This document shows, piece by piece, positions 34,901 through 46,973 of a stretch of 64,000 nucleotides of DNA (position 1 is the stretch's first letter; each line of letters begins with the position of its first letter). A program made the translations under genes and the position numbers. Below the pieces are notes generated by a model that was not told the DNA's origin, searched no databases, and was given only the letters and a program-made list of their open reading frames with translations. This stretch comes from Tubiluchus corallicola (Eukaryota > Priapulida > Priapulimorpha > Priapulimorphida > Tubiluchidae): assembly GCA_030141605.1 (NCBI GenBank), contig JAQGDQ010000313.1:1-64000 (forward strand), written 5' to 3'.

Positions 34901-37900
34901 AGGCGCGGCGTCGCGATACATGGCAATCGCCGAACAGTCGAATGTGCACGAAGGCCCCACGTAGTGTTATTTATGTTAATTTAAATATTCGATTTGTTGA
35001 GTTTTAACGATGAGCCGCGCATACGTTCCAAATGTAACGTGAAAAGAAGTACATTCCTTAAGTTCATTACAATAAGATTAAGCTTGATGATGAAATATAC
35101 TATGATATTAACCAGCGAGTTACTTCTCATTCTTTTCTTAAAACTTTATCAAAATTTTATTAAACCTGATAATCACTGTTCTCCTTCTTTTCTTTGTGGA
35201 AACATTAGCTTGTTTTAGTAAATTGCTTCTCAAATTTCTTCTCAGTAAAGACAGTAACCTTAAAACAGCTTATTAAAATAAATCACTAAAAGTAAATAAT
35301 GACTCGAGCTTGCTATAGGTGGCGCGATGTGCCTAGTCAGTTGAACTGGCTTCACTTACCTATAGCTTTATACTTGCATACGAAGCCACTGCCAGTTTTC
35401 AACAACCCAAGCAGGTCTCTCGGCGGAGTTCTGAACTCCAATGTGAGATGATTGGTCGAAGAAAGAAGGGAAGGAGGTACTTGCGTTCCAGAATGCATCG
35501 CTAGGAGGTTGGATGATTTCAAAATGCCGTCTCTGATTCGAAGCCTTTCGCTGTGTTGATTTAAATCAAACATTTCAAAAGAAATGTTAATCCGATGCCC
35601 CATGGGAGCCTAAAGAACGGTCAAGATTAATTGGGCCTGAATAAAACAATGTTTCTTTTGACACAAAAAGAAATTTTTATTTCAGTAAATCTGCCTTAAA
35701 ATGCCAACAAGGGGAACATCAAGTTGTATACAATTCAGGTTGTGGTTGAAGTGTGTCCTGTGTAACATAAAAAACCCTGATTGGCATTTGTACTATAATT
35801 AGCTAATATTCACTTAGATCCAATACATAAATTAAAGTAAAATTGTATAAAACGAAAGGACTAATAAACATTAAATTCATTTAAGATAATACTGAAGTAA
35901 AATAATTATGTAAAGTGTTTAAACGATGACAATAGCAATAACATTAACAATAACAAAACCGTTACTATCGCTTTTGATAATGATGATCGTGCAGATGACA
36001 ACGATCAGGAAGACGATGACTATAATGACAATGATGATACCGATGCTGATTGTGATGATGATGCTGATACTGACGACGTTGACGACAAGAATAAAACTAA
36101 CATGAATAATAAGAAATGTACCTTAATAACCCAGACTATGTTGCCGTTGCAAAGACGATGAGAACCTGTGACTATTCCGCTACTTCTATTTAGAACGCAA
36201 CCGCAGTGACAACTATCCTCCATAATGAAGCCAAGGAGCGGATCTGATGTGGTTGCAACTGAAACAACAAGAAGATGCTGTGGAAAACACGAAAATTCAA
36301 CAGCAATTCGTTAAAATATTGTTCTTTGCAACGATTAAATTGCTACAGTAAACGAGAAAAGTTTATTTATATGAAGAATGTCAATAAAACGGCGATGAAT
36401 AGCTGAATAGTTCCTAATCTAATATAATGATAATCAAATATCTTAAGGAAAAGCCTTTAGCCCTTAAAAGAAAGAAGTTAGAGCGGCAAATGTCATCACT
36501 AGAAAGCTGTGACATTTACGAATCTTTTCTACTAAAAATTTGTTTAGTTGACAGGAAAATTAGGGAGAATTAACTCTATAGCTACAGACGAATATTGCAT
36601 GCAACATCAGTTAAAGCATACTTAAAAGGCGGTATATTTTTTTTTATAAAAGCCATATATATATATATATTTATAAAAGCCAACATTTATAAATATCCAT
36701 GTTGCATTATGGAAATTCCAAATTAAAAATTTCATTTTAAAGTATTATGTGAGTATTTTAAAGTAATTACCATAACATTCGGCATCCTGGCACACGCGCG
36801 ATTCTACCGGTGGTCCACGACAAAACTCCCCACCATTCTGGGGCTTTGGATTATCACAGATGCGGTAACGATTGCTTATGCCTTCTCCGCAAGTAGTAGT
36901 GCAAGATCCCCATTCACTCCAAGAGCTCCATCCTCCATTTATAACTGGATCTAAAAAGAAACGCATATTGTTCAATAATTAGATTGCAAAGGCCATAATC
37001 AAGAACAGTTTAAAAATATCCCATTTTACATTTTATTTTTTTGCAGCATATGTAAACACTGCACTCTTTTGTTTGTTTGTAGTAAGTTCTCTGTTACGTA
37101 GGAAGCCACGTTGTAATTATATTGCACAATGGCTTCCTGAGACCTGCAACAAATGATGACGAACGGCGACAGCTTCACGGACAGTTGCGCGTAGTAAGTG
37201 TTATAAACGACCTTTTTACAACGCAAATCGCACATACCGGTAAATAGGGAGCAAAGGGATCTTAACATAATTTAACCGCATGCTAACTTGTGGCACCACA
37301 TCAATAGCGCTGTTCTTTTAATTCGGATTCTGCTCTTACCTTATTGCATTTATAATTCGCAATCTATTTCAATAGGCAAATATTCTGGAGTATTATAACA
37401 AGGAATGAAAAGTGCAGAAAATATTCGGAAGATGTATAAGAATATTCAAATAATCCGCCCATGAAACATTGAATTGGTGAATTACATTGTATGTACTGAA
37501 TCGGTTCAAGCAGCTCTAAGTGTGTGAGAACTGAACACGTGTGCAGCTTATCTCATGTAATTCCAGGGATTATCGAAACTGGGATAATAAGAGGTTTTTC
37601 TTGTAATGACACATTCTTACTTTCAAGCACGCATGTAGCTCTCTGCAGTCTACTTCTAGAAACTATACTATTACTTTCTTTGTACATGTAATAATGATAC
37701 ATATAATTATTTTAATATACATACGATGCGCGGAATTCAGACGAGAATTAATCAATGACCAATTTAGCGATAAGGATTACGTGAACTTAATGTACAATTA
37801 TCCAATTTCAATCACGTTGAACGACAGTAATGCAGGAATAGAATAAACACTGTTTTACAATCAAAAGAAATAGTAACATTAACAATAATCTTTAAGTTAT

Positions 37901-40900
37901 TACTGTTGCAAGCTTGAAATGTTGAATTTTTTTACCGTGAATTTGGTTTAGAGACTTATTTAATAAAATTATTTTTATACAGTTAGCGCAAACTGCAAAC
38001 TGGGATCGACATTGAATGATAGGACTACTTAAATAGATGTAATGCAGAAAATACGATTAACTTGGCAAACTTAACACCTAATCCTAAACTATTTGTTGCA
38101 GAGAAAAGGCAAAGTATCTAACAAAAAATGTATATGTGATTTGAAAAAATAATCGTAGTAATAGTAGTAGTAGATGTGGTGGTGGTGGTGGTGGTTTATT
38201 GACCATAAAATTAATATTTACAATCTTTGACAGGGATATCAGAATTAAAACATTTCATAGTCCAAAATTCATAATAACAAATTTTCATTCAGTGCCAGTG
38301 AAAAAAAGATATGATAATGACTGAGCTGAAACTAGAAGATGATTCAGCAATGTAGACACACAATTTAAATGAACTTGCAGAATTGTAACACTTCGTTATG
38401 CTACTTGCAAAAATGATTGTGCATTTTTATTCATAAGCTTTTAAAATATTAAAACAAATCTCAAATACCAAATTAGAATTCATAATTGATGTTAAAAATA
38501 TAAAGTCTACATTACTGAATGAGTCTGCTATTAAACGTCAGTCGACAAACGACATGCGGCACATCTCAGGTGTTGAATCCGTAATTAAGGCGATAAAAAA
38601 TTAACTTTATTCTACCCGTGAGTTTAAAAAATAATATGCTAAAGGTATTGCAAAAGATATTGCTTTATATACCGCCTAATATAGAAAAGATGGGTGAATT
38701 GTTGAATTACGATAACATTAAATTGTTGCTGATTTACCCAAGTTTGATAGACTTAGGAAACAGATTAACATTAATGGCTTGCTTGATGTGCAAAAAGTGT
38801 ATTTTGCACTGAAATTCATATTTTGCATCATTCTTAACAAAGAGGCGATATAATCCTGTCATACTACTTAATATTTTGTTTTTTAAATGTTTATTTTATC
38901 CAGTGTAATGCCTTTGGTGAACAGTCACTGATAAGGACTGATAAGATAAGCTTAGATTTTAATATATAAGTGCTAACCAAAGACATAAACGCCATTAGAA
39001 GAACCGATTTAATTTAATTTTAAAAGAGAAAAAATGAACACAGACAGTAGTAAAGGATAGCAACTGTATAACGACAATTACTTAAACCGTTTCATTGCAC
39101 CAATGTAATTATTGTTGTCTTAGATTGAATACGTTCAGGGGTCAATAAAGTGATGCCAGAAAGCAAAGTTGAGATTCAAACTCATTATTAAAAGGGAATT
39201 AGAGAAGCTTCGTTCGAGCTTCTCCTTGCTGTTAGACAATGGGGAAATCGAGGAAATAGTAAAAACCGCAAAGCAATCACATACATTTGAAGCACAAGAA
39301 ACCCCTTCGCTTACATAAAGCTAAAAAAACTCAAAGAAATTTTACACCACTTACATACTGCCTTTTTGCATGCAGGGCTTGTGTTAGCAGTAACGCTGTA
39401 TAAAATTTGTCAATTTAAACTCCTGCGATGACACTTAGGCACAGCCATTTTGATAGTAGGGCGTTTGAGGTAGGTAACATTGAGCGAAGTTTGAAAAAAT
39501 AATCAGAGTATTAGTAGCACACGTGTTACTAACTAAGTAAAATTTTAAATTACTGTGCCTTGTCAACAAGATTAAAAATATTTTTTGGTTAGTGAGTGGC
39601 GCACCCTTGAGTGTGAGTCAACGACATTTTACCAATTGGCACGAACATTTTAAGTTATTATTTCTAGTCTTTCCAGCAATGCTAAGAAAGCGAAGTGCTA
39701 AGTAATATAGATTTACATGGAAAGTTTTTTGGAACATAATTTAATATTGCGTTTTCTTCCCCTGATTTCCGTTTGAGTAGGTGACGTCATGTTATGGTGC
39801 CGTCGGAACGGTATTGCGGAAGATTTAAAATGAAAACAAACAAAAATTCCTTTTACCTCGAGTACGATATGTGCATAAAATTACTGTAATGTAATATAAT
39901 TTCTGAAACCTACTTTGTGTATTCCTTTTCTTACCCTTTAAACACCTTCTTTCCTATTATGTCCTTGCATTCCGTCATTTTTTAAATGTTCATTTAACTG
40001 AGAAAATCCTTCTTTTAAACGCATTGCATTGCGAAGCACCTTGCAAAGTATAATACTGTGGCATCATTTTGCTTTTTCATAGGAATTAAGTCAACTTACG
40101 TTTAGAATGCACGTCTTTAACATTTTCAATCTGAAAACTCTTCAACTCCACGTAGATCCTATATCGTCTTTGTAATTAGGATACCTAGCGCTATCCCACT
40201 TAATGTAAAGCTAAGTCTAAAACATTGGCTTTTATTTACAGTGTTTTATCTCATTGTACTCTTTCACTCAATAAATATCGTTACTCGGCGAGGGCTTACA
40301 TGAGCGAATATGTAAGGAGAACATTATGAAAACACTGAAGTCACCACATTTCCTGTAACTGATGTAACTAATAACTCACTGCAAAGATCAACGAGCCGGC
40401 AGTCTCTATTTCAATCATGCTTTCCGTCGTAGAACATAATCAGTGGGTTATGTAAGTGTCGTAAAGTCAAATTAATGTTGGTCTGAGGCAATTTTATGCT
40501 TTACGGGTGTCGAAGTAATTTAGCCTTCTACTGATTTTACAACTGAATTAATTTCGCCAACGCCATTTTCTGAGTTACATTCACATATACTACAACAACG
40601 TCTTACGCGTGACTATAAACTTATTGCTGTATTTATTTTTATAAACAATAAACTCTGTCAAAGCAAGGGTTATGCGGGAATCTAAGAGTGTCACGACATC
40701 CTAAACAATTCTACATTATTTTCATAATTGCGGCATTTAGGAAGATGTATAGAGATGAGTTCTAAATAAGGCATTGATGAGGAATGTGCGTACTTTGCAA
40801 TACATATATTATGTGTAAGATCACTCAAAAAAGAAAACTGAACTGCGGTGATAATTGAAGACGTTTTGGCGTGTTGGGGGTGTGCGAGTCTTTGGTAAGA

Positions 40901-42725
40901 ATATAAAAAAATCTGAGAGCCTACGACGAGCTAGGTCAAACTGTATGAATTTACTCTGTCAGAATGTACTGGCGGTCAGATAGCAAATAAAGAACTGCAG
41001 GAATAAACTCCGCCATTTTGACGCTCGTCACATGGTACTTTTCACTTCTTTATATGTGCTGAAGCCAGTGCAAACAGTTTTATATGGTATATGAAGATGG
41101 TATGCCCCTACAAAGATCAAAGGACCAGAAGCACTATGCTTTCTGATAGAGCACGTAATCAGCTCTTCACTTCATCTTAAAGATGAAGTAATGTTGTTGT
41201 GGTGACCACAGAAACAATTTAGATTTTTTACTGTACAATAGAATTAATCTCGTCGCTGTTTTGTTTTTAAACCATTTGAAGTTTTCTAAATGTGTTGAAA
41301 AAAGTTTTAAGTTCGGTCGGGCGAATGGTAAAGTAAGCAGTAAAATGAATAAGAACTACATGGTAGGAGATATCAGTAGTTACTGGCAATCACCTTCAGC
41401 CCCCTTCTTGCTGAATTTAATCGTAGCTTTGGCTTCGGCTCACGTTTTCTAGTTTGCAAAATTTCGATAATAAAAGTTTTACATTTTATTGTTTTATGGT
41501 TTATAATATTAGTCTGACCACCTTAGCCAACATTCGACCGCATCTTGTCCTACTCTCACGAGCTGAATCACTTACACATTACAGTGAGAAAAGCTTAAGT
41601 AAATATTGAAGCCTGCTGCAGAAAGATAAGAGACAATCCTTTTGAGTCAGTGGATGTTATCATCTTTTGAGTCTTCTTTCATACTATAGTGTGAAAGCTT
41701 GCGCGACTAAACAATATAATTGCGTGTTATGGCGTCACGGATAGTCAAATACACAACCTATATAGGCCTAGTTCTAATTCAATATAACAGACACTCTGAT
41801 GTAGTCGACCAAACAACATGTAAGAAGAAAGCCCACTAGAATGAAAGCGCAAAAGAAAATTAACATTCCTAAAACTGTATATGGAACACCAAAGTGGAAT
41901 GTAATGCTTGTTTTTAAATATTAATAAATGATTTATGAATATTCAAAATTGATTTATTAATATTCAAAAATGATTTATTAATATTAAAAATAAGCATTAG
42001 ATTCCACTTTGGCGTTCTACAGCTGTAATTACTTGCTAATAAAATGAAGAGAAATTGTTAATATCGTTCCATCATATTTTTGTCAATTCTCGCGCTTTGC
42101 GGACAGCACTTTAACAAATTACGTCGTTGTCCTTTGTAAACCTTCATGTTGTTTTAGCTGTGCTGAAGAAATATCAATATTGAGCGTTGTAATATTACTG
42201 ATGATCAAATTCCACCAAAATGCTGCACATAGATAGAAAAAGCACGTGCAAACTTAAACAAATGACTTATACAATACCCATAAGAAAGGAAAACACCTAT
42301 CATTGACTGATGCCGTGCATAATTTTGTAAACCAATTTTCACCTATGTTTTTGGGTATATGGACGCCACAGAATTTTCAGCACACTATCTCACGCATGTA
42401 GAAAGCCGTCTCAACAATCTCTTAGTGCACATGCGAGGTACTATGACTTTATGCCTAATAAAAAAATCTTGCACATAGTAACCGGAACATAACAAATGTC
42501 TAATATATCGAATGTCTAATATTATATAATATACTAGCAAAGTCAAGCAAAATCCAAATCAAATGGGGCCTATTTTAAATTATAATCATCACACATCATC
42601 ACACAATCACCGTCTTCGACATCATTATTATCATCATACTAATCATCATCGTCGTTATCAACATTATAACTACAATAGCGACAATATTTCAGCTTCAGTA
42701 CATCATCATCATCGTCATCATCACT

Positions 42726-42811
<86 letters not shown>

Positions 42812-45800
42812 TGCCATTAGTGCCATTAAAATCTGAGAACATGCTGATATCGTTTAAGCCCTAGTCGCGGAAATCGAATATAAATACTCCTATATACAGG
42901 CAGAATTAATGTAATGCTAAGAATCTTCATTACTTGACTACGTAAATCATCAAAAATTTTGACGAAATAATAACGCCGCGTGTGAGAAATAAGGTTGGTT
43001 TTAGTGATCCTGCAGAAACAACCATAGTAGATGTGTATAATCTCAGAAACAAATACCCCTCCATCTCCCTTAAATTGTAAAACATTTCTCTGAGTCCTGC
43101 TGGTATATAGTCTCTTACATACTTTCTTACAAGTTGAACTAGGACTGTAATTTTGTATTATACAGATGATTCACGTTAATGATTCCATTCACCTGGTCTG
43201 CCCTGTCAATAAAACTGCCATTATCAAACGTAGCTCTTAGTCAATTTCTTACCTGGCTGCCTATTGAAATACCGCACAGGTAAATCGTGCACCTTCAATA
43301 TGTCGTATAAATCATGCATGAGAGCTAATTAGATGCATTTGCTGAATCAGTTTTATTGATTGATTATTATGGCGCGATGTATAAAATTCAGGTGGGTTGA
43401 CTCATTACTTTAGTCACTAGTAAATGCTATAGACGTGGTATAACTCATGGAGAGTTATGAGTTACATTTATTTGGTATTTTGTGCTCATAAACCTGATAC
43501 GGTATTATATTCACTTAAATATACGAGATTCAAGTTATACTCAAACGAGCAGCTTTACCAGCTGCTTTAGTTCTCGGCTCGAGTAAGACTACGCTCAGAA
43601 TCTGGAACTCAAAATCAAAAATTTTATGCTCGCACGTGTATGTTTATTGTTAAAATATGAAGATTAATTTTTAAATTGAGGCTTCGTGCTTGATATTATA
43701 CATGTATAGTGATATTCAAAGATTTGGTTAGTTTCTCGTAACCAGAATATAACGCTAAAATCAACACGCCTTACACAACGCGAGAAGATACTCTGACCTC
43801 AAATGAAGTTGATGTTTGAAATAAACAAGTTGGAGAAACTTGATCCCGTAACTGTTTAACTTGGTGCTTGAATAAAATAACTCAACACACAAATTGGAAA
43901 CTAGATGCTCAAATTTAATGACACTAAGCTAGCGTATTATGGCTTGATGCGCATATTTAGTAACGCGATTAATGTCAAGCTTAACAACATGGTGCTCAAA
44001 TTGAGTAGCTGTTTACTAAAAAAAGTAACGTAACCTAATTCTCGAATTGAGTAATTTGCAGCTCGAACTGAGAAAATTAGTGTCGTAGTTGGAACTTCAA
44101 ACTCATATTACGTTTGATACTCAAACTGAGTAATTTGAAGCTCGAGCTTAGAAAATTAATGTTATTGAACTTCAAGTTCATGCATTTTTAGTAACTCGAA
44201 GCTCAAACTAACTAAGCTGATTCTTGATCTGATAAAACTGGTGCCATAATTAGAATTCAATGTTCATATTTTGTAAGTTGATACTCAAATTTGTTAATTT
44301 GATGTCTAAGTTGATTAACTAAAATAGGAAATTCGAAATTATACATTTGGGAACTCCTGTACACAGGTACTAACTTCACAAACGACTCATATAATTTTTT
44401 GCTTTACATGTTATTTAACTACAGCAGTTGCATTTTATTTAAGTATTTGAGTTGCTTAAAAGCTTTAACTGGAATTGAGTGTCTAGCTCAGTTATTTTTG
44501 GAACGAACAGGTTAAGAAAGTTGATGAGAGATTAATATAGAGTATCAGAAGAACTTAAACAACACTTACCGTAAACTGGTTCAGTATAAATGCAATCTCT
44601 GGTTTGCTCGTTGACAGCACCACGGCTGCTGACGCTTACATAAGAAAAACAATAGGAAAAATGTCTTTTAGAGAAAAGCCAGCACTTGAACAGCACGTGC
44701 GACTGTCCTAGTTTCACCCTCCTCTCTGTTACGTACTCCTCACGAATGGGCTTCGCTAGGGAGCTTACATTCTCGGAGGATCTAGAGTAGAGCCGTATCA
44801 TGTCCTGAGATCCGATACATGCTGGATAGTTGTACTGAACACTTATCACGTTATCACAGGGAAATATACTATTAGCGTCGACTTTTATTAAATATTCTTT
44901 ACTCCAAGTCACATGCATCGGGTTACTTTTAGATATAATGCTGCTATTATCGTTACGACTATTAGTTTTATAAAACACTACATACAACCCTGCCACTTCA
45001 AAAACATGGCACGGTAGTATCCATTGGTCACTGGTCAACGTCCAGAATTGACTAATGACTTCTCTGTAAACTACTCGCGATTTTGTATAGTTTGTCTCAG
45101 GCTTGTAATACACTAATTCCAACCAGTTTGTTTGAGTTGTGTCGTGTGGACTACAGGGAGCACTATAAGCGGTCAGGGTGAGAATGACGCTTTCAGTCTG
45201 TGCATTATGAGTAGATGGTAGTGTGAGGTCAATTCTAGGCCATTGCACTGTCATCACATTGCTTTCGGTCAGCATTGTATTTGAGTCGTCATACATTTCA
45301 AATAAATAGTCTCCTGCTCGATAGATGGCACCGCAGCTGAAGGAAAGCTGCGCCTTGGAGATGCCAAGAGGCAGTTCTACTCGTGCGAGGGAACGATTGC
45401 CACCAACCTAAAAAGCATTAGAACAACTAAGGTCTTAAAGATCCAACCTGATTGCGTAAAGTTTTTTGTTACACATCAGCCAACTAAACATAATATACAC
45501 CACACACAGCTTTGTTTATAATGAACGTAACTTCAACTGCGACAAATATTTTATCATTTTTAAAAAGTAGCAAATTAATTTCAGTGGAAATATAATTTTC
45601 TCTTATGTTCGATTTTTTCATTTCTTGTGGAACGAGTTGCCTGATAACCAATTACTGATACCAATGCTTATAAAGTAGTTATATCTACCTATATAAATGA
45701 CTTAGGTGATTGTAATGTATGTAACACCTGTCGAACTTTGCAGGTTTGAGTAAATTAACAAGAACTGTATCGAAAAACATGTAACAATAGCTACATTAAA

Positions 45801-45841
45801 GATGTCTTCCAAGAAATAGTTAATTCACATATGTGTTATAT

Positions 45842-45909
<68 letters not shown>

Positions 45910-46973
45910 TGATTTGAGTAATAGTTTTGATTTAAAAGTTTTCATATTTGTCTTTGTGTTTTTGAAGGTCAGTATAGTGTCCATCATTGTCCGAAGACTG
46001 ATTTACAGTTTTCAGTACTTCACACGAGAGCATTTGAAATTGAAATAATGATAAATTAAGTAAAAAAAGAAATGACCTATTGATTGGTCACCCTAGTCAC
46101 AGTGCAGCTAACGTTTGTTTGTCGAAAATAAATTTGTAATGCGGTTTCACAAAACTGAAATAATAGAAATATGCACACTTGACAGTAACAAAATAGATTA
46201 AGTTTTTTAATTCTACGAGCAGCGTACAATAGAAAACAGCAACGCTATCTGCACATCTTATTTGGTATTTGGTTGTTGAATAGACCGATAACATGCCATT
46301 TAAAAGGAAAGAACGTTTATCTTTGAGATTAGTCTGCGGATGAAGTATAAAGATTTTGCTCGGTTGCACAACCATACTATATAGTCAAATATTGTTAAAT
46401 AAATCATCTAAGAAATGGGGACTACAATTTAGATAGAAGTGCAGGACGATTCGTTAATTGTTAAACTTACCGCGTTATTTATGCAACATAATTGTGCAGG
46501 AGTTAAAAATGTATTTAAAAACGTAAATGCCAAAATCATCACCACAGGACTAAACACATTACTAAAAATAAGTCTTTGTTCACTTAGAAACACAGAAGCA
46601 TGTTATTTCGTAAATACAAAACGCGTGTTCTATACTTACTGTCATGTTCCCTAATAATTCACGAATAGTATTTTTATGTATTAGTCACTTTAAATAAGAC
46701 TGTTCGACTGTTACATTGTTTAAAAAGGGAACACATTTCATTCGGAAATAATATTTTGACTAAATGCCATTTAGGCCTACCGTTAATTACTTAAACTTGG
46801 AATCAGTGTATAATAAGTCAAACCTGGATAAGTCGGACGAAACCTCCTGGATAAAAGGATGAGTCGAGTGGCAAACTGTACCGCACATCAATATCTCCAG
46901 AAAGAAGCTCATAATTTGAAGGTGCTGTGATGTTGTACGCCAACGCTATGACTAAGAAAAGGAGAAACTGCAT
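30470..46973 (-). CDS. THSD1: THSD1-like type I membrane receptor with extra CUB domain, 1022 residues, six exons
   Basis: Coding exons: 46973-46824, 45407-44570, 36950-36771, 36258-36122, 35609-35360, 31983-30470. Their phases (0, 1, 1, 0, 1) all agree and the sum is 3069 bases (1022 codons plus stop). The protein has a signal peptide (1-17) and an ectodomain (18-329). Two stretches resemble vertebrate THSD1: SCGAIYRAGDYLFEM, and FKCWLFSKRHFSYCF followed by SSRG. A TSP1 repeat follows (331-390, WSSWSEW then six Cys), then a CUB domain (about 404-518), one transmembrane helix (about 536-558) and a 461-residue Ser/Lys/His-rich tail. Vertebrate THSD1 is an endothelial adhesion-linked protein, shown to bind talin, with one TSP1 repeat and, as I know it, no CUB. 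The orthology is inferred from domain order and the ectodomain motifs. The function in this animal is unknown. Confidence 0.85.
31984..35359 (-). other. THSD1-like intron 5, with GC-rich degenerate repeat and rearranged DNA
   Basis: There is no further coding exon. Around 32975-33090 and 33520-33600 short words such as ATCCGCATCC and GATCGGATCCGATCC recur, in a way that recalls a decayed non-autonomous DNA element. About 34795-34925 is a degenerate GC-rich repeat (separate entry). Confidence 0.5.
34795..34925. repeat. Degenerate GC-rich minisatellite (TCCACCGNRG..AYAT-like units)
   Basis: On the plus strand, words such as CTCCACCGAGGAACAT, TCCACCAGAGTACAT, TCCGCCGTTGTAATAC and TCCACGGCGAGG follow one another at about 14-16 bases. 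The composition differs sharply from the AT-rich intron around it. On the minus strand one frame gives Gly-Gly repeats, but it is too short to call a gene. Confidence 0.55.
35360..35609 (-). CDS. THSD1: THSD1-like exon 5: C-terminal half of CUB domain
   Basis: Acceptor TTCTTTAG at 35610; donor GTAAGT at 35359; in phase 0, out phase 1, 250 bases. The exon reads APMGHRINISFEMFDL, then LRIRDG, TQVPPSLLSS, HLTLEF and GSGFVCKYKAI. This is the CUB consensus 'P.G..I.L.F..F.L......L.I.DG......S....L...F.....GF...Y'. The second Cys pair common in CUB domains is mostly absent, leaving one near the end (FVCKY). Confidence 0.85.
36122..36258 (-). CDS. THSD1: THSD1-like exon 4: N-terminal half of CUB domain
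   Basis: The acceptor TTGTTTCAG ends at 36259 and the donor is at 36121 (ATTAAG|GTACAT). In phase 1, out phase 0, 137 bases. After a short linker (VATTSDPLLGF) the exon reads CGCVLNRSSGIVTG and CNGNIVWVIK. This is the CUB start: first Cys, Gly-Ile, second Cys, then the W-x-I strand. Confidence 0.8.
36771..36950 (-). CDS. THSD1: THSD1-like exon 3: thrombospondin type 1 repeat
   Basis: This 180-base exon is phase 1 at both ends, flanked by TTTCTTTTTAG and G|GTAATT. It encodes one TSP1 repeat: GGWSSWSEWGSCTTTCGEG, then RYRICDN, EFCRGP, ESRVCQ and AECY. The three Trp form WxxW C-mannosylation sites, and all six Cys of the fold are present. A symmetric phase-1 exon is typical of shuffled extracellular modules. 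Confidence 0.9.
38154..38250 (-). mobile_element. Probable LINE/SINE 3' tail with (GGT)n microsatellite
   Basis: The minus strand reads TTTATGGTCAATAAACC followed by CCA units and then CTA/TTA units. That is a poly(A) signal plus a simple-repeat tail, as in LINE 3' ends. The body upstream (higher coordinates) is not recognised. Confidence 0.35.
41884..42017. mobile_element. Small hairpin MITE-like element
   Basis: The left end GAACACCAAAGTGGAATGTA (41884 on) mirrors the right end, which closes with TTCCACTTTGGCGTTC (to 42017). The inverted arms run about 45 bases. The centre holds three near-copies of AAATGATTTATTAATATTC. It could fold into a near-complete hairpin. I could not define a target duplication. 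Confidence 0.75.
42590..42811. repeat. ATC trinucleotide microsatellite, partly degenerate
   Basis: Degenerate CAT/ATC units from about 42590 become a pure ATC run of about 85 bases ending at 42811. It yields poly-His on one strand and poly-Asp on the other, neither a real protein. Confidence 0.95.
43800..44330. repeat. Diverged tandem repeat, period about 79 bp
   Basis: GAGTAATTTGCAGCTCGAAC at 44049 and GAGTAATTTGAAGCTCGAGC at 44128 are 79 bases apart and are both followed by AGAAAATTA and, later, ACTTCAA and CTCAT. Weaker copies continue on both sides (words such as GATACTCAAA, TGGTGCTCAAATTGAG). The copies are old. Confidence 0.7.
44570..45407 (-). CDS. THSD1: THSD1-like exon 2: main ectodomain
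   Basis: An acceptor (CTTTTTAG) ends at 45408 and the exon starts GTT GGT GGC. It is open to GTTTACG|GTAAGT (donor at 44569), 838 bases, phase 1 out. Residues 51-329 hold two Cys-paired sandwich-like repeats: SCGAIYRAGDYLFEM in the first half, and LFKCWLFSKRHFSYCF with SSRG and DCIYTE in the second. Both resemble the two ectodomain halves of vertebrate THSD1. Confidence 0.85.
45408..46823 (-). other. THSD1-like intron 1 (phase 0)
   Basis: The intron runs from GTTTGAC to CTTTTTAG, about 1.4 kb. It holds a TAC microsatellite at 45841-45908 and no coding exon that I recognise. Confidence 0.7.
45841..45908. repeat. (TAC)n microsatellite
   Basis: About 22 uninterrupted TAC/ACT units. It produces a poly-Tyr frame on the plus strand, which is not a gene. 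Confidence 0.95.
46824..46973 (-). CDS. THSD1: THSD1-like exon 1: signal peptide and start of ectodomain
   Basis: The ATG at 46973 is followed by MQFLLFLVIALAYNITA, a clear signal peptide, and then NYELLSGDIDVRYSL. The segment is 50 codons long and ends at CAG|GTTTGA (donor at 46823), phase 0. Reading on gives a stop two codons later. It joins exon 2 without a frame change. The frame was too short to stand out as an ORF. Confidence 0.8.

Larger units (their letters stand above)
36951..44569 (-). other. THSD1-like intron 2 (7.6 kb, phase 1)
   Basis: The intron between exons 2 and 3 holds no recognised coding exon. It contains a GTA/GGT microsatellite next to a retroelement-like tail (38154-38250), a small hairpin element (41884-42017), a long ATC microsatellite (42590-42811) and a ~79-bp-period minisatellite (43800-44330). 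Confidence 0.7.

Noticed and set aside
40370-41170. Possible repeated segment (AAAGATCAA...ATGCTTTC...AATCAG) at about 40384 and 41117
   Set aside because: The match is short and weak and could be chance in AT-rich sequence.
42563-42842. Poly-His (plus) and poly-Asp (minus) open frames
   Set aside because: They are translations of the ATC microsatellite and have no other coding signal.
45833-46048. Poly-Tyr open frame
   Set aside because: It is the translation of a TAC microsatellite inside a THSD1-like intron.
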